Positions 38,679-50,798 are shown, counted from the stretch's first letter. The stretch: DNA of 64,000 nt from Phlyctochytrium arcticum (GCA_025602905.1 JAHLKI010000020.1:186001-250000), one strand, 5' to 3'. Notes: generated by a model not told the origin, from the letters alone. Numbers and translations are program-made.

Positions 38679-39221
38679 ATGTCAGGACGCCAAGGTACGA
38701 TAATGCAGTGCATTCTTCTGTCAGCATGTCTCTCTAATCGCACTGGCTTTTAGGGGGAAAGTTGAAGGTAGTTCTTGACCACGGACCAGACAGTACCGGT
38801 GGCTCACCCAGTTCTCCCTTAGCCTTTGAAGGCTCCCAAGAAGAAGCAAGAAGAGGAGGATGAAGTGAGCTTTAGAATCAAGTGAAGAAAACCTGCTGTT
38901 TCGTTGACCCGCATCGCTAGACCGACGCTGCCTTCAAGCAAAAGCAGCGGGAGGAGCAGGCCAGATTGAAGGCTTTGAAGGAACAAGCCGGGAAAAAAGG
39001 ACCAATGGGTATGTAGAGCTCTTCATTTTGTGAAAGATCGTGCATTGATAGTCAAATTATACTCAGGCGGCACCGGAATTAAGGTGCGTTGTAATTTGCG
39101 CAAAATGTTCTTTATAAATTAAATGTGTGTGTTCTACTTTTGGTCAAACAGAAATCCGGCAAGGTACGTTGAAGACTGTGAGTGCATGAATACGGCTTCT
39201 CATCTTGTTCCTTAGAAATAA
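38679..39221 (+). CDS. TMA7: Translation machinery-associated protein 7
   Basis: Small cytosolic ribosome-associated protein of 64 residues. The sequence begins MSGRQGGKLKPLKAPKKKQ, continues AAFKQKQREEQARLKALKE and ends GTGIKKSGKK, an almost perfect family match. The coding sequence is split into seven exons: 38679-38694, 38754-38767, 38823-38864, 38921-39008, 39067-39083, 39152-39163 and 39216-39221. Six introns in 64 codons is extreme even here; the last two exons are 12 and 6 coding nucleotides. All introns have GT..AG ends and every join keeps the frame. Confidence 0.93.
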
Positions 39222-39314
39222 GCATTCGAGGATATTGTTTTTCCTCAAGAGTTTCTCCCGTAGACTTGTGAGAGCGTCCACATTGTGTAATTTAAGTAGG
39301 ATTCGACGGCTTCT

Positions 39315-42300
39315 TTAGATCCTCAATTGCGCTAGATTTTCGTGCTGGTGCATATTGTCTAAGCTTTCCTTGTATTTGATGACAATTCGTTGGAGGTTCC
39401 TGTTGTGTGCTGCGCAATGGTGAGACATCAAAATACGGGAATTGTACTCTGGATACAACAAACCTAAGATTGGAATAAGTTCCCGAAGAAGACTCCTCTT
39501 GGGCATACCCTGATAGATGCGGCCACTCATGAGATGTCATTCACACTTCGCGTCATTGGTCTCTACTCACCAAAATCATGGGATCCCACACGTTCGAGTC
39601 TTTGACTTGTACATCAAATGAAGACCTGTAATGCCGCGTCAGGGCGGAGGTTGACAGTAAGGAATTCAAGATAGTACCGGCTACTAGGTCCCAACAAGTC
39701 ATCGCAGAGTTCCTTGACTTTAGTGACAGCACCTTCATCAGAGAGACATCGAGCGTAACGTCTTATCCATGTGCGATAGTCTACTGGAGATCGCAAACAC
39801 AAATGACTGGCCAACTGATTCTGGAGCATGACTTGGAATTAGAGAATCGCTGATAATTCCAGTGTCCGGACTTTACCTCTATATGCGACGATGTTGTTGA
39901 CATTTCCCTGCTTTTGCCGTTGCCAGCGAATAAATGCGAAACATGGCCTTCTGCTGGGTCTTCAATCTTCATCCATACAGCCATTTCTGGGTGATATGAG
40001 AAGGATTCAGCGGCGGATGTTGTCAATATTGGAATTCCTTCTGGTCGTAGAGTTACGTTTCGAATAATCACGTCTTGTGAAGCAATTTTTGGCTCGGAGG
40101 AGGGACGATTCGAGCGCAAAATATGTACAATGCTTGTCGATCGTATGGCGGTACGTTGTTTGACAACGTCCCTTTGTAACCGATGAGCAAGAGCAGAACG
40201 TATGCGTGAACCACTTACCAAACTGTTACGGTGCCAATTGATGTCAATACCATCAGATAGTGCCCTTGAGACGCCAAAAACGATGGCGGGCCTTCCAACG
40301 CAAGGGGAGGAAGCAGACTGTAAATAAGGGTAGCATGAGATACTTGATATCGCAGTTTACGCGGGCACAACACTCACCGTCTACCAGCAACCGAGAATAT
40401 ATGTAAAAATCCTTCCAAAGTTGCGCATGCCACAAAAAAGGGGGTGCCAGAGACACGAAGAATCTGCCCATGCAGAGCCTCCGACCAGCGCTGCTCGGCA
40501 CCCTCCATACAAGTGACTTTGCAACCTGCGTGAAGACAGTTAGATTTGGTAGCTACAGCTAGACAAGCGCTGATAGCCAACCTCTCTTAGAGTTCTCACA
40601 TTCTACGGAAAGAATCCTGGTATCTGCGCCGGTGCCGAGGGGAATTTGTGTCATCAGCCGGGGCTTGACACTAGGCACCGCAAGGTTGGGTAAGGGACCA
40701 GCGTCAACTACGGTCGGCAAAATGTACTCTATTGAGGTTTCCTATGCGAAGTTCGGTGAGCTTTTTTTTGACGTCTTTTGAGCTGGCAACGTACATTGAG
40801 ACGCTCGTTTGTGGGATCATCCTGATCATTTGAGGTTCGTTGGCGCTTAGATGTTCCCATAGGTATGGAGCCTGATGAATTGGCTTGCACACCAGCATTG
40901 GTCGTCATGTCATCGGGAGCAACGTCCGCCTATGGTTGTTGGGAAAGTCAGAGGTTTGGTGGTAAAGCGAGCTACACAGACACGTACGTAGTTTGTACTC
41001 AACACAGGAGAGCTTCCATCAAAACCACTAGGAATCATCGAAGTTTATAAGATGATACCCCCCATAAAGGAAATAGACTATTTACCTGCTCAAAAAAGTC
41101 GGTCGAATTCGTTTCCGCCCATCGGGTGTCGTAGTGACACTCTGCTTCAATGGAATGGGGCTAGGGCTAGCAGGCTTCTTCGAGACCTGTTTCAACGGGC
41201 GTTGCGGATCTTTCTCCGCTAGGATAGTTGACGGACCCTCCTGTGGACCCAATAAATTTGCGATTCTCCCCAGCTTTTCCTGCTCCTCCAACTCCATCTG
41301 TCTTGGACTCTCCAAAACAACTTTTCGCTTGACACCAAGTGAGCTCAGTATTTGATCCTATAAATAATTTGAATTGCTATCCGAGACGCCTCTTGTCTCG
41401 CTCCACTACCTTCTCATCAGGTGCCAAGGAATCCCCAAAAGTCCCAGGTTCAAAGGACAGTACCCCTACCGTCCCATCGTAGGAACACGCAAACAAGCAC
41501 AGACCGTCTGGTGCCCTATTCGAAACGTTTACGGAACCGCCAGAAATCATAAACTAAGAGATCTTTACCATGACATATCCAAGATGCTATGCTTGAATAG
41601 CGACTTGCTCGCGGTTATAGCGCGTGCAGTACCGGTCCACCATATTGAGATGGTATGATCCTGACTCCCGATAGCGCAAACAGCTGAAACCTCTCTCTGT
41701 GAGTGATCAGACCCACTCTCTATCGCGTTACTGGGCGCTTTGAATAGGAGCGGGTTAAATTGCTGAATTGCCATTGTTAGAACGAGTTAGCTAATATACA
41801 TGCATGTCACGTACTGCGCATTCAATGGGTGCCTCGTGGCCTACCAAACTGACGTCTGTCTTCCAACCGTCGCGCTGAATTATTGGTGCAACAGGAATGT
41901 TCCCGTTCTCCCCGTTTGCGGTCACTATGCAATTACCATCCGGTGACCAGCTTCAAGATCGATCAGTTGAGTGCTGTGAAAAGACTTGGAGCGGCACCAA
42001 CCTCAAGCGCCGGAAAAAGGTGGTCGAAGCAGCTGCCTCATATGGTTCACAAATGTCCTTTTCCACAGCCCAGTCCGATATTCTCCAGATCTTAGTTGTC
42101 TTGTCATCGCCCTAGGATGGTCCAGGTTATTGCGAAATACACGCGTGTTTTATAGCCGTGCTTCTGCATACCTGTGTTGCTAGGTATTTCCCGACGGGAT
42201 CCCAGGTTACTCCTTTCACAAACGCCGTGTGCGATTGCAGCTTCCTCAGTCGCTCTGACGTCGTAATCAGCAGCGTAAGCTAAATCAAATGAACTAGGTG

Positions 42301-43122
42301 ACAGTACCAAATGTTTGCCCATCCCAAATATAAACGTTGGTCTCGAATCCACAGGAAGCCAGATATTTGTTGTCGGGCGACCAAGCCAAATCAGCCACAT
42401 CTGCAATCTGTGAGCTAGAAAGACTTTCGCGCGCGCGAAACGGGCACATACCAGATTCATGTCCAATCAGGACCTTGAAGGCTCGCCAAGATTCCACCGC
42501 TCTGGTTGATTCCACCTCCCCGAAAGTATTGTGCAGAAATCCGGAAGATCTGATCAGAAAGTCAGATGTGAATTCTATCAACGTATCGATCTCCACATCA
42601 TACCGGTCTTGCGCCCATATTACAATTTTGCAGTCATCCGCCCCGGAAGCCAGAAATTGCCCATGATCATTTGCCCACCTTGTACAGAGTATCGTCCCTG
42701 GGAGCTGTTGGAAGTGAGAAGAGATGAAAGATTGAGTATAAACATACCGCTATGTGCAGATAATGTCGCGAGCAATTTGGGTGTATCTGGGTCATTTTCG
42801 AGCTTTTCGTCATGGACAGGGGCAAGATTCCAGAGTTTGACTTTCGAGTCTAATGTTTTGGGGTAAGTCGCTTGGTTGTGCCAAAGATCATATCGGAAGG
42901 TGACTACAAACCTTGTCCACCGGTTGCCAATTTGCCTCCTTGAGGATGTACGGCTAGTGAATAGATCGGCGTTTTATGTCGCTTATCGTTTGTGTGAGAT
43001 ATCCATGGTATTCCTAGAAGCAACATTGTTGAACCTAGTGCTGAACTAAAGTCGAACAAGGCAGGACATCCAGAGGACATCCCTCTGACAATGCCTGGGA
43101 TGTTTCGGCCAAACAGTTTCAT
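39315..43122 (-). CDS. HIRA: HIRA/Hir1 histone H3.3-H4 chaperone subunit
   Basis: WD-repeat subunit of the HIR complex, which deposits H3-H4 outside replication in the nucleus. About 15-20 exons. It starts MKLFGRNIPGIPWISHTND; the first repeat is TPIYSLAVHPQGGKLATGGQ. Other WD units: DLAWSPDNKYLASCGFETNV, then YIWDGQTF, and a late KSLFKHSILDMSW, matching HIRA. After the propeller, the B domain that binds Asf1 in relatives is clear: SVTTTPDGRKRIRPTFLS. The C-terminal Hira domain has CKVTCMEGAEQRW, GRRLCMGRF and YRTWIRRYARCLSDEGAVTK then VKELCDDLLGP, as in animal HIRA. The last exons give KRSLLRELIPILG and end HENLAQLRI. It converges with TMA7 (about 93 bp) and is divergent from PFDN6 (122 bp). 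Confidence 0.9.
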
Positions 43123-43244
43123 TTGGGTTACTTTCGGATAAATTGCTGCGCAGCACATTGAGGCGATATTGACACCCACTCTCGGCGGACAGAGCTTGAT
43201 TTTTTAAAACGATCTACTGAATTAGCATCTGACAAACCTCAAAG
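43123..43244. promoter_or_regulatory. Bidirectional spacer HIRA / PFDN6
   Basis: Only 122 bp separate the divergent start codons of HIRA and prefoldin 6. There is no TATA box. This is short enough that the two genes must share or overlap promoter elements. Confidence 0.4.
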
Positions 43245-43824
43245 ATGGCAGCCGTACAACTTGAGAAGGAGATGGCGGCGTTTCAAAGTCTTCAGAAAGG
43301 TAAGACCCTGCCTTCCTTTTTCAGACGATCTAAGGTCTTACCCGTTGGCTAGAATTCGCGAAAGTTGTTCAATCTCGAGCTCAACTAGACTCTCAGCTGA
43401 AGGAGAACGAGATGGTTGCAAAGGTCCGACATGACCTCTAATTCCCATAACTCTTTACTGATGCCTCGCTAGGAATTTGAACTCGTGAATGAAGACACCA
43501 CCGTTTACAAGCTGATTGGGCCCGTGTTGGTCAAGCAGGAGAAGGCAGAAGCAACAGTCAATGTGAAAAAGCGAATTGAATTCATTACGAACGAAATGTA
43601 TTTGAATATAAGGTGCTCTCGTGATCCTAGCTCACACCCTTCCTTTGTAGCAAACGACTTGAGGGGCAAATATCAGAGTTGGAGAAGAAGCAGGAAAGCA
43701 AACGAAATGAAGTATATAACAGATGCAATATTCTTTCTTCGACAGCGTTACTAAGTGTAATTCCCGTTAGGTCATCAAATTACAGCAATTATACCAACAG
43801 GAGCAATCGCAAGGCTCATCGTGA
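43245..43824 (+). CDS. PFDN6: Prefoldin subunit 6
   Basis: Beta-type subunit of the hexameric prefoldin co-chaperone that passes actin and tubulin to the CCT chaperonin in the cytosol. About 121 residues from five exons: MAAVQLEKEMAAFQSLQK, EFAKVVQSRAQLDSQLKENE, EFELVNEDTTVYKLIGPVLV, then KRLEGQISELEKKQESKRNE and VIKLQQLYQQEQSQGSS. Two long helices flank the beta hairpin (VYKLIGPVLVKQ), as in the family. It converges with TMEM115, about 40 bp between stops. Confidence 0.92.
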
Positions 43825-43866
43825 AGGGGACGATAGTCTTCTCGTTCCAATCCGAGTTCTGGTCGA

Positions 43867-45274
43867 TCACTCTCCATTTGAGGTCGTTGATCCGATTTGC
43901 GCCGGCTCATTGAGGGCCGGGGGCTGTGCTTCTGGTTTCTTGACGGATTCCGTGACCCCTGCAAGTTTCATGTCCAATGCTCGTAATGCAATCGCCCTGC
44001 TAGATTTTAGAACAGAACGAGGGCGAACATCTGTTCCTTTGTTTAACTTACTTTCGTCTTTCAGTATCTGCATATCCTGGTCCTGTTGTATTCGGCGGTG
44101 GTTGTGAGAGTCCTCCTTGGCCTGCTGTCGCATGCAAAGGCAAGGTGTTTGTTACAGGAGGAAGGCATCGCAGCGAAATAAAGATTTTATAAACGCTATT
44201 CGATATTGGCTTGATGAACGGGCTGTTGGAATCAGAATCAGACACTGAAGTGTGATAGTGTCTTGTTGCACTTACTGCAACATATCGGGAAAGAAACTTG
44301 CGAAGGAGAAGGTCTCACTCCTATCTCCACGTATTCCTTCTTGCCTTTTGAAAAACCGCATGTAAACCCATGAAACAATTGTCCCGAAAGCCACAACGAA
44401 AAATTGTACGTGAATGATTCGCAGTGCGAACAGGAGGAAATTCAGACAAATGTACAAGGATGGTAGATGCTACGTTTGAGTTAGGCCCAAGAACGCGTAG
44501 TATAAAGTAGATATTACACTGATACGTACCTTGGAGCGAAGCGAGATGGTGTTCAGTATTCTGATGGAATGCTCAGGTACCGTCTGCTCGTGCTGGTGTC
44601 AGTAATCGTAAAATTAAGCAACGAAAAGTGATGAGACCTGCTTGAATGCAATGATGAACCCGCTCATCAAGGCGCCCATTCCATGGGCCTGAGATGTAAA
44701 TCTACATTCCCACTTAAGAACAACTCAGTATGGCTCTAATCAGCGCACAACTTACAGCCAGCTCGAATCCATAGTCACCGCATATTCCAGTACGGTTGCA
44801 AAGAATACGCCAACATAGGCTCCTACATTGACGACCGCGACAAACCTAACAAATTCTCTGTTGATCGTCCTTATCAGCGGCCAGAATTGCCAAACATTGT
44901 AAACAATTGCAACCTTGTGGTCCATATTCGTTCAAAGTACTTTCCAGCAAATACTAGTCCGACAAGGTTCAAAACCAACTAGATGTTTCCATTTTAGCTC
45001 TTGAATAAAGGAGATGAAATGAATAGATACCAGGATAACATTGCTTTCCCACAATCCAGCAGTGAAGAAGGTCCATATCCAGAATATTGAGGTACCGGGC
45101 GCCAGCGTTAGGTACTCATTCGGAATGACTAGGCCGATCAGGAACAAAAGTACTGCGATCAACAGCAAGGTGCGCGTGGCCTTTGGTACTTGACGGATAT
45201 CAAATTGCTACATTGCCAAATAACTGTCAAAATAAAGAGAGTGTTGTATATAGCGCCAAGTGCAGCTGTACCAT
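43867..45274 (-). CDS. TMEM115: TMEM115/rhomboid-like Golgi membrane protein (DUF1751)
   Basis: Golgi multi-pass membrane protein of the rhomboid-like superfamily, tied in animals to retrograde Golgi-ER traffic. Exons give LLLIAVLLFLIGLVIPNEYL, TLAPGTSIFWIWTFFTAGLW, EFVRFVAVVNVGAYVGVFFA, QAHGMGALMSGFIIAFKQ, VSWVYMRFFKRQEGIRGD and FSFASFFPDMLQ, all matching the family. A cytosolic tail follows, with DTERRRAIALRALDMKLAGV, the conserved post-membrane helix. The rhomboid catalytic Ser and His are absent, as in family members. The 5' end is less certain: the best model has an ATG at 45274 directly followed by an 80-nt intron, giving M|QFDIRQVPKATRT. The tail ends at 43867. Confidence 0.82.
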
Positions 45275-45476
45275 TTTATTGTGGTTGGGTTGTGGAAGCC
45301 AGCTTCACATGCACAAATCTCAAGGTTCAACCAGCTCCTCAGGATTGTGGTCACTTTATGGAGATCAGCGCCAGAACGAGAAATAAATTAAAGACAAAAA
45401 GACAAAATAACAACAACAACAATGGTCTGAATACGAGTAAGAAAATAGGAACAAGGTGAGGTTGAGTTCGTGCGTG

Positions 45477-47220
45477 TCAAAACTCCAGTGCACGATTAGT
45501 TTCATCCAACAACATCTTCTGAGAGCTTATCACGGGGAGTGGTGGAAGCTGGGGAGCAGTTGAGGTATAGAGTACTCCTGAGCCACCCCTCAGTATGCCA
45601 GGATTTGTACCAGTAACCACCAAATTGATATCATCCCGGCGATTCGATGGACCGCGAGTTCTGGATATCGAGTCGGATGGGCTAGTAGGTCGATCATCTG
45701 CCCCCCGAAACCCAGCACTGGAGGTAGAAGATAATGCATGCGCAGGTAAATCGCCTGTCGAAACATCATGTCCCAGTCCTTGACTGCGGGACGTCATCAT
45801 CCTTGAATTAGAGGTTGACATCCCTCCCACGTCAATGGAAAGCGTACTCTCATGCAGTTTAGGAAGATCCATGCTGGCTGTATGTGAAGGCTCAGGGGTT
45901 TCTGAGTACCTTGGATTTGAATAATCGTAATACTGTAGGGCAGAGTTAGTAAAGCCAGCATCAGGATAGAAAAGGCGGAGCGCTCCTTACGAGAAATTGT
46001 TTTTCAATGGTAACCATTTCTGGAGACAGTTGCCCTGATTCTTTGCCTTTCTTTGTCTTGCCTCCCAGCGGACTTTCATTCAGCAAAATCTCTTCCAAAT
46101 CGTGTGTCGCATCAAAATTGGATTTGTTCTTGGCTGGAACGAACACTGGGGGTATCTCCTTTCTTTCAAGCTTTTCCCACGATAAATCTTCAAAAAACGG
46201 ATGGGTCATCAAGCACACCTGGCCCTCCTCCCCACATCCTAGACGACTGTTGACATCCATAGTCATTAGCCCGGATATGAAAGATGTGCTTGTCTCGGAC
46301 AGGCGTGGGAACCGGTTCGGACGCCGGGCCGAAGTAGTGGTAGCCATGCCGCCCGCCGATACGCTCGTGTTGATGGATAGTGCCTCATTTGAAGCTGGTT
46401 GTGGTGGGAATTTCCACTCTCCCTTCTTGATCAGCTCCCTTTTGTGCTTTCCTCGGAATGGACGTTCCCCAAGCAGTAGCTCATATGCCATCACTCCCAA
46501 CGACCACCAATCCACAGAAGAGAAGTATCCAGCACCATTCAGTAGTTCCGGTGCCATATATGGCTCGGTCCCCGCCACCGATTTGAGGGGCTTTTCAAGT
46601 CGAAATTTAACAGCAATATTGAAATCAGTTAGATATGCATGACCGTGTTCATCTAGTAGAATGTTCTAAGGACCCTATTAGCAAAGTAAATCTTCGAAAT
46701 ATCACAATTGGACCTTACATCTGGCTTTACATCTCTGTGGACAATATTACGCGCATGGAGGAAGGCAATCGCACTGGATATCTCCGCCAAAATTGTCTTG
46801 CTCGCGGCCTCCTTCATCGGCCTGCCCAAATGGAAGCGGAGATCACCACCAGTCATCAAATCCAACGCCATATATAAGTTGTCTGCATCCTGAAACGAGT
46901 ATCGTAGGTTGCATATAAATGGATGTTTTATTTCCTCCAGTAAGTTGCGTTCTTGGATCATATGATGTACAGCCTTTTCTTGAATACATTTCGCCTTATT
47001 GATGTACTTGAGAGCGTAAAATTGACCACCTTTTTTTTTCTGGATGATCGAGACCTGCACATCCGCAAATTAGAAAAAGCTTTCGGATAGCTTGTGGATA
47101 CAGACAGACCTTGCCAAATGCACCTTTACCTATGGCACGCTGAATGGTAAAGTCGTTTAATGTAACTTTGCGGTATCCGGTCTCCGGCCGAACTTCACTC
47201 TTCCTGCAAGCGTTGCCCAT
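45477..47220 (-). CDS. STK32/YANK-family serine/threonine protein kinase
   Basis: AGC-group kinase of the YANK (STK32) type, about 520 residues. The start MGNACRKSEVRPETG is a strong N-myristoylation signal with a nearby Cys for palmitoylation, so it is probably membrane-bound. Kinase motifs: glycine loop GKGAFGKV, FYALKYINKAKCIQEKAV with the catalytic Lys, HPFICNLRYSFQDADNLYMA, HRDVKPD, then NILLDEHGHAYLTDFNIAVK. The metal-binding motif is DFN, not DFG, which is the hallmark of YANK kinases. GTEPYMAPELL, SSVDWWSLGVMAYELLLGER and a C-terminal extension (HPFFEDLSWEKLERKEIPPV) follow. A disordered Ser/Thr/Pro-rich tail of about 150 residues ends at 45477. Substrates are unknown. Confidence 0.9.
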
Positions 47221-47440
47221 ATTTCATAGAGCAGGGTGGAATTAAATCCCCAGATTTTCATTCACTAGATTCTCGTTTAGACTACGACCCTTAAAATTAC
47301 GGGACGGCGCAGACATCATAAACCGAGAATGTTCAGATATTGTTACGGTATTGGCCCGCGTTGGGCGTACTTTTTATTTCAGATGTGAAACTTTTATACA
47401 TTGTGTGCAGTAGTGTGGACATGCGACACTTATTTACCAC

Positions 47441-50310
47441 TTAGAGCCAGTCACGGAGAACAACTCTGCATAATCAAAAAATCGCCTGTTTTACGATGTA
47501 GCTTAGTCTCATTATTTTTGGACATTTCTCAGAACTTTGACACTTACGTGATAAGACGATACTCGTGTTGTGGCAGGTTCATTGAAATCAATGCGTTTTG
47601 AACCTTGGCTAAACCATGATGACGAATCAAGGTGAACAAATTTCGAGAGATGGGGTTGGGGTACTACATGGAAATTAGCACCTGATTATGCATAACATCC
47701 TGAATAGGACTTACAGTCGTTTCTACAAATGCACGATCCAGAACCGACACGAGTCTTGCCAGAGCGCGGAGTGTTTCCTGCAGGTTTCCCTCATCCGCAT
47801 ACATTTCCAGCAACTTAAGCCATGATTTGATAGAAAACTTCTGGCTCAGGCACAACTTGTAGGCTTCCTTTGCATCATCCGGATGTTCAAGTCGAGCAGC
47901 CAAATCCCCGTAGATCTCCCATTCTGCACCAGTCTTGCGATATAGGAGAACAGACGCGTTAGCCCCTGCTTGATTTTTGTACTGTGAAATCTCCTGCTCA
48001 GGTAGCGATCAGTTAAATAGAGCCAGACAGCAAACAGAATGAGCGCGTTAAACGAAGGGTACCTGCTTCAACAAGGAATACAATCGTATATCTTGATACA
48101 AGATCATAAAATGATTGTCAAGCCACTTATCACATAACCGCTTGTTTTTAAAGCTGAACGAAATACTGTGGCGTGGTGGCCTTGGATTCTGCAGTGAAAA
48201 ATGTCAGAAACTATATAGAAATGGCAGAAAGTGCACTTACTGGAGCTTGTGTGCCACCATCTGGGGGACTACGCGTGTTTAAACCAGTACCAGCATCGGT
48301 GCTAGCCTTCCGCATGAGTTCATCGATGGAGAGCCCTCCCTTCTTATTCGAGTCCGCGCTCATCGGCTGAGAAGATGCAGATTCGGGAAGAGCTGGTACG
48401 TCATCATCCAGACTGACAGCCTCCATTGCGCCTGCCGCTTCCTCAACTTGATCTTCTTCTTCTTCTTCTTCTTCTGCTTCTGCTTCTGCGACGTTGGTGC
48501 CCTCTGCTACTTTCGGACTGGACGCGCTTGCACTTCTGTTTTCACTTTCAATTTTCGTTTGCAATTCGTCCTCTTTTTGCTCCCCTTCTTCCAGGGCTCT
48601 GTGGATGCGATACTCTTCTTCCATAACAAACACGCAAGATCTGTATCGTAGCAGCTCATCCCATCCCACACGAGATGCTATTTTGACCAGCATCGCATAA
48701 GCTTTACTGAATGTCCCTCTTAACGATGCGTACGCTAGTCTTTGTAATTCAGGATGAACCTAACAACGGTGGCTACATTAGGCGCCTCGTCAAAGAAAAT
48801 TCAAGTTGTGAAATGGTACCTCATTTTCACGAGGATCGTTCTCGTCATAAATTGTTCCGCTGCCCACGTTGGCTTTCTTAGCATCTTCTCCCTCTTTAAG
48901 AGAACTGGACTCCTGCTTTAACGGTAAATGCGTTCGCGCCGGTGGGGGCATCCGATGTGCGTCCCTCTCGCAATAAGTGAACATTGGGCATGCATTCAGG
49001 GATACTAATGCCTGAAAGGGATGTGTTAAAGAGAATTCGCACTCAGTCTGATCTGAACGAAGCATACCGACTCATAGTCAGCCAAATCTATGTAGACCTC
49101 TGTCAATTTGGCCCAGGTACAGAATTCGGACGGAGCGAACGTGACGGCAAGTTTGGCAAGTTTCAAAGCCATATCCAGTCGTTTCTGAAATTGATCGTAA
49201 GACGGAGTGCCCCATTTACAGAACGCGCTATCCCACCTTCTTCCGCAGGAATTCAATTTGGACCAGAAGGATGCCATAAGACATTGGCTGCCGCTTAATC
49301 GCCTCGTGTAACACCTCTACGGCTTTGATTTCTTCGTCTTTGAAAAGGAAATATTTGTACACTTGGCAAGCTGTGATTCTCCGATTGTCCTACCTGTCTC
49401 CATGTATGCTTGAGCCAAAATCGCACCCACTTCGGCATCTTTTTCATACAGAGGTTTAAAAAACTTTGCGGCTTCCCCGGGGCGTCCAGCGTTCAGGAAA
49501 TATTTCATTATTCCATTTGTTAGGTGATTGCTGCAAAAGGTGGCGTTTTGCACTTCCGGTGATGTACCGAGCTGCCAACCTGCATGCCTTATGAGCAACC
49601 TTGCAAATGTAATACCTCTTATCGATGATACCTTTCCAAAATTCACCAGCAGCAGCTTCCAAAAACCTTTTTTCGGCAGCCAGATTTGGTAGCGCGTCCA
49701 GCTTTCGAAGACCCAGCAGGGGTTCGCCGTCATTTCCATCAGCCTCATCATTGTCATCTAGGATAGCTCGTAGAACTGCCGAGACGTGTGTTTCTTGCCA
49801 CATTGCAGTTCCTTCAATTGTATGCCGATCCCCCCGGATGTCCACTATATAGGCGTCTACTCCACCAGGGATGCGCACTTCAACTCTAATATCCACGCGG
49901 GAGAATGCATTGTAGCAACAATACGTCCCCGATCTTATCTTCCATGGAGATGGTTTGTTCCCAGCCGCCGAGCCCTACAACGCGTAAATCACTTGACTCC
50001 ATATCAGTCAAAATTGGCGACTTACAATCGAGTAAGTTAGAGAGTTTAAATATGCTGCCAGCGTGGCTGACGAACTAGATTTCTCAGATGTTACTGTAGA
50101 GCTCGGCGTAATCCCTCGCGCGCTGGACCTTACCTCGCGTCGGTTCCAAGAACATAATGATATGAGCCGATCTACAGTTCCGCTGTCAGTAACACGGATG
50201 TTCAAGGCACCTCCAATGCTTGAGCTTACATCCTTCACTTGACTTTTTGGGTTTGTCTTGACAATATGACACAGGTCAGGGGGTCCAAGTTCACGAAACG
50301 TCGCTACAAT
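47441..50310 (-). CDS. ChAPs family protein (exomer subunit, Chs6/Bud7/Bch1 type); 5' end unresolved
   Basis: Subunit of the exomer coat at the trans-Golgi network; ChAPs proteins bind Chs5 and Arf1 to export cargo such as chitin synthase. The first sure exon holds FRELGPPDLCHIVKTNPKSQ, the conserved N-terminal block. TPR-like repeats follow: DIRGDRHTIEGTAMWQETHV, NGIMKYFLNAGRPGEAAKFF, EVGAILAQAYMETG, KLAKLAVTFAPSEFCTWAKL. SRVGWDELLRYRSCVFVMEE is conserved. An insertion with a Glu-rich run, encoded by a GAA-type microsatellite at about 48450-48480, comes next. The C-terminal region has DAKEAYKLCLSQKFSIKSWL and NPISRNLFTLIRHHGLAKVQ. A last short exon probably ends at 47441. The first exon (an acidic stretch FFESDLAESLAARTESLGQL lies at about 50360-50420) could not be joined in frame. 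Confidence 0.82.
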
Positions 50311-50590
50311 GGTTGTAAGAAATCTGACAAGACCCGCATACCAAATGCAACTGACCAAGAGACTCTGTTCTGGCCGCTAGACTTTCCGCAAGATCACTTT
50401 CAAAGAACTCGGGCACCCCTAACAATAACTAAAGTTATCTCACGAACTCAAGCTCGAGAAAACGGATAAAAAAACTGTACCTCGTAGCACCGAAGGATCC
50501 GCAGCCAATACCATTTTTTTACGGTTCTATGTGTTTTATTGGACCGAGAACGCGAGGTCAAAATGACATCGGCATCGGCAACACTTTCAC

Positions 50591-50610
50591 GGTCGTTGGC
50601 GGTCGTTGGC
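50591..50610 (+). repeat. Tandem 10-bp repeat upstream of the Kunitz gene TATA box
   Basis: GGTCGTTGGC occurs twice in a row, followed by GTTGGC again at 50611. It lies about 95 bp upstream of the TATA box, a natural position for a regulator-binding site. Motif only; no factor known. Confidence 0.4.
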
Positions 50611-50704
50611 GTTGGCCGCTTGCGGTCACGGGACCATTGGCCACTGTGCGTGCTGCGCAATTTCTTGTGACGTTGGCGCTCCGACTCCTTTGAGGGGTGG
50701 GCAT

Positions 50705-50711
50705 TATAAAG
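50705..50711 (+). promoter_or_regulatory. TATA box of the Kunitz gene
   Basis: TATAAAG, 88-94 bp upstream of the ATG at 50799. It predicts a transcription start near 50735 and a short 5' UTR. Most other genes here lack such a box, so this gene is probably regulated rather than constitutive. Confidence 0.55.
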
Positions 50712-50798
50712 GGAGCAGACTGAACTTGTCAATTCAAACGGGTACTCAGCGGGAACTTGAGACTTTTACATAGATATCTGGACAATCTTGGCTGTGAT

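Larger units (their letters stand above)
50311..50798. other. Intergenic region upstream of the Kunitz gene
   Basis: Divergent spacer between the ChAPs gene (which may have a first exon in its left part, near 50360-50420) and the Kunitz gene. It holds a 10-bp tandem repeat and a TATA box on the Kunitz side. No other gene is evident. Confidence 0.45.

Noticed and set aside
48426..48700. Plus-strand frames rich in Leu, Phe or Ser
   Set aside because: Antisense reading of the Glu-rich microsatellite inside the ChAPs gene.
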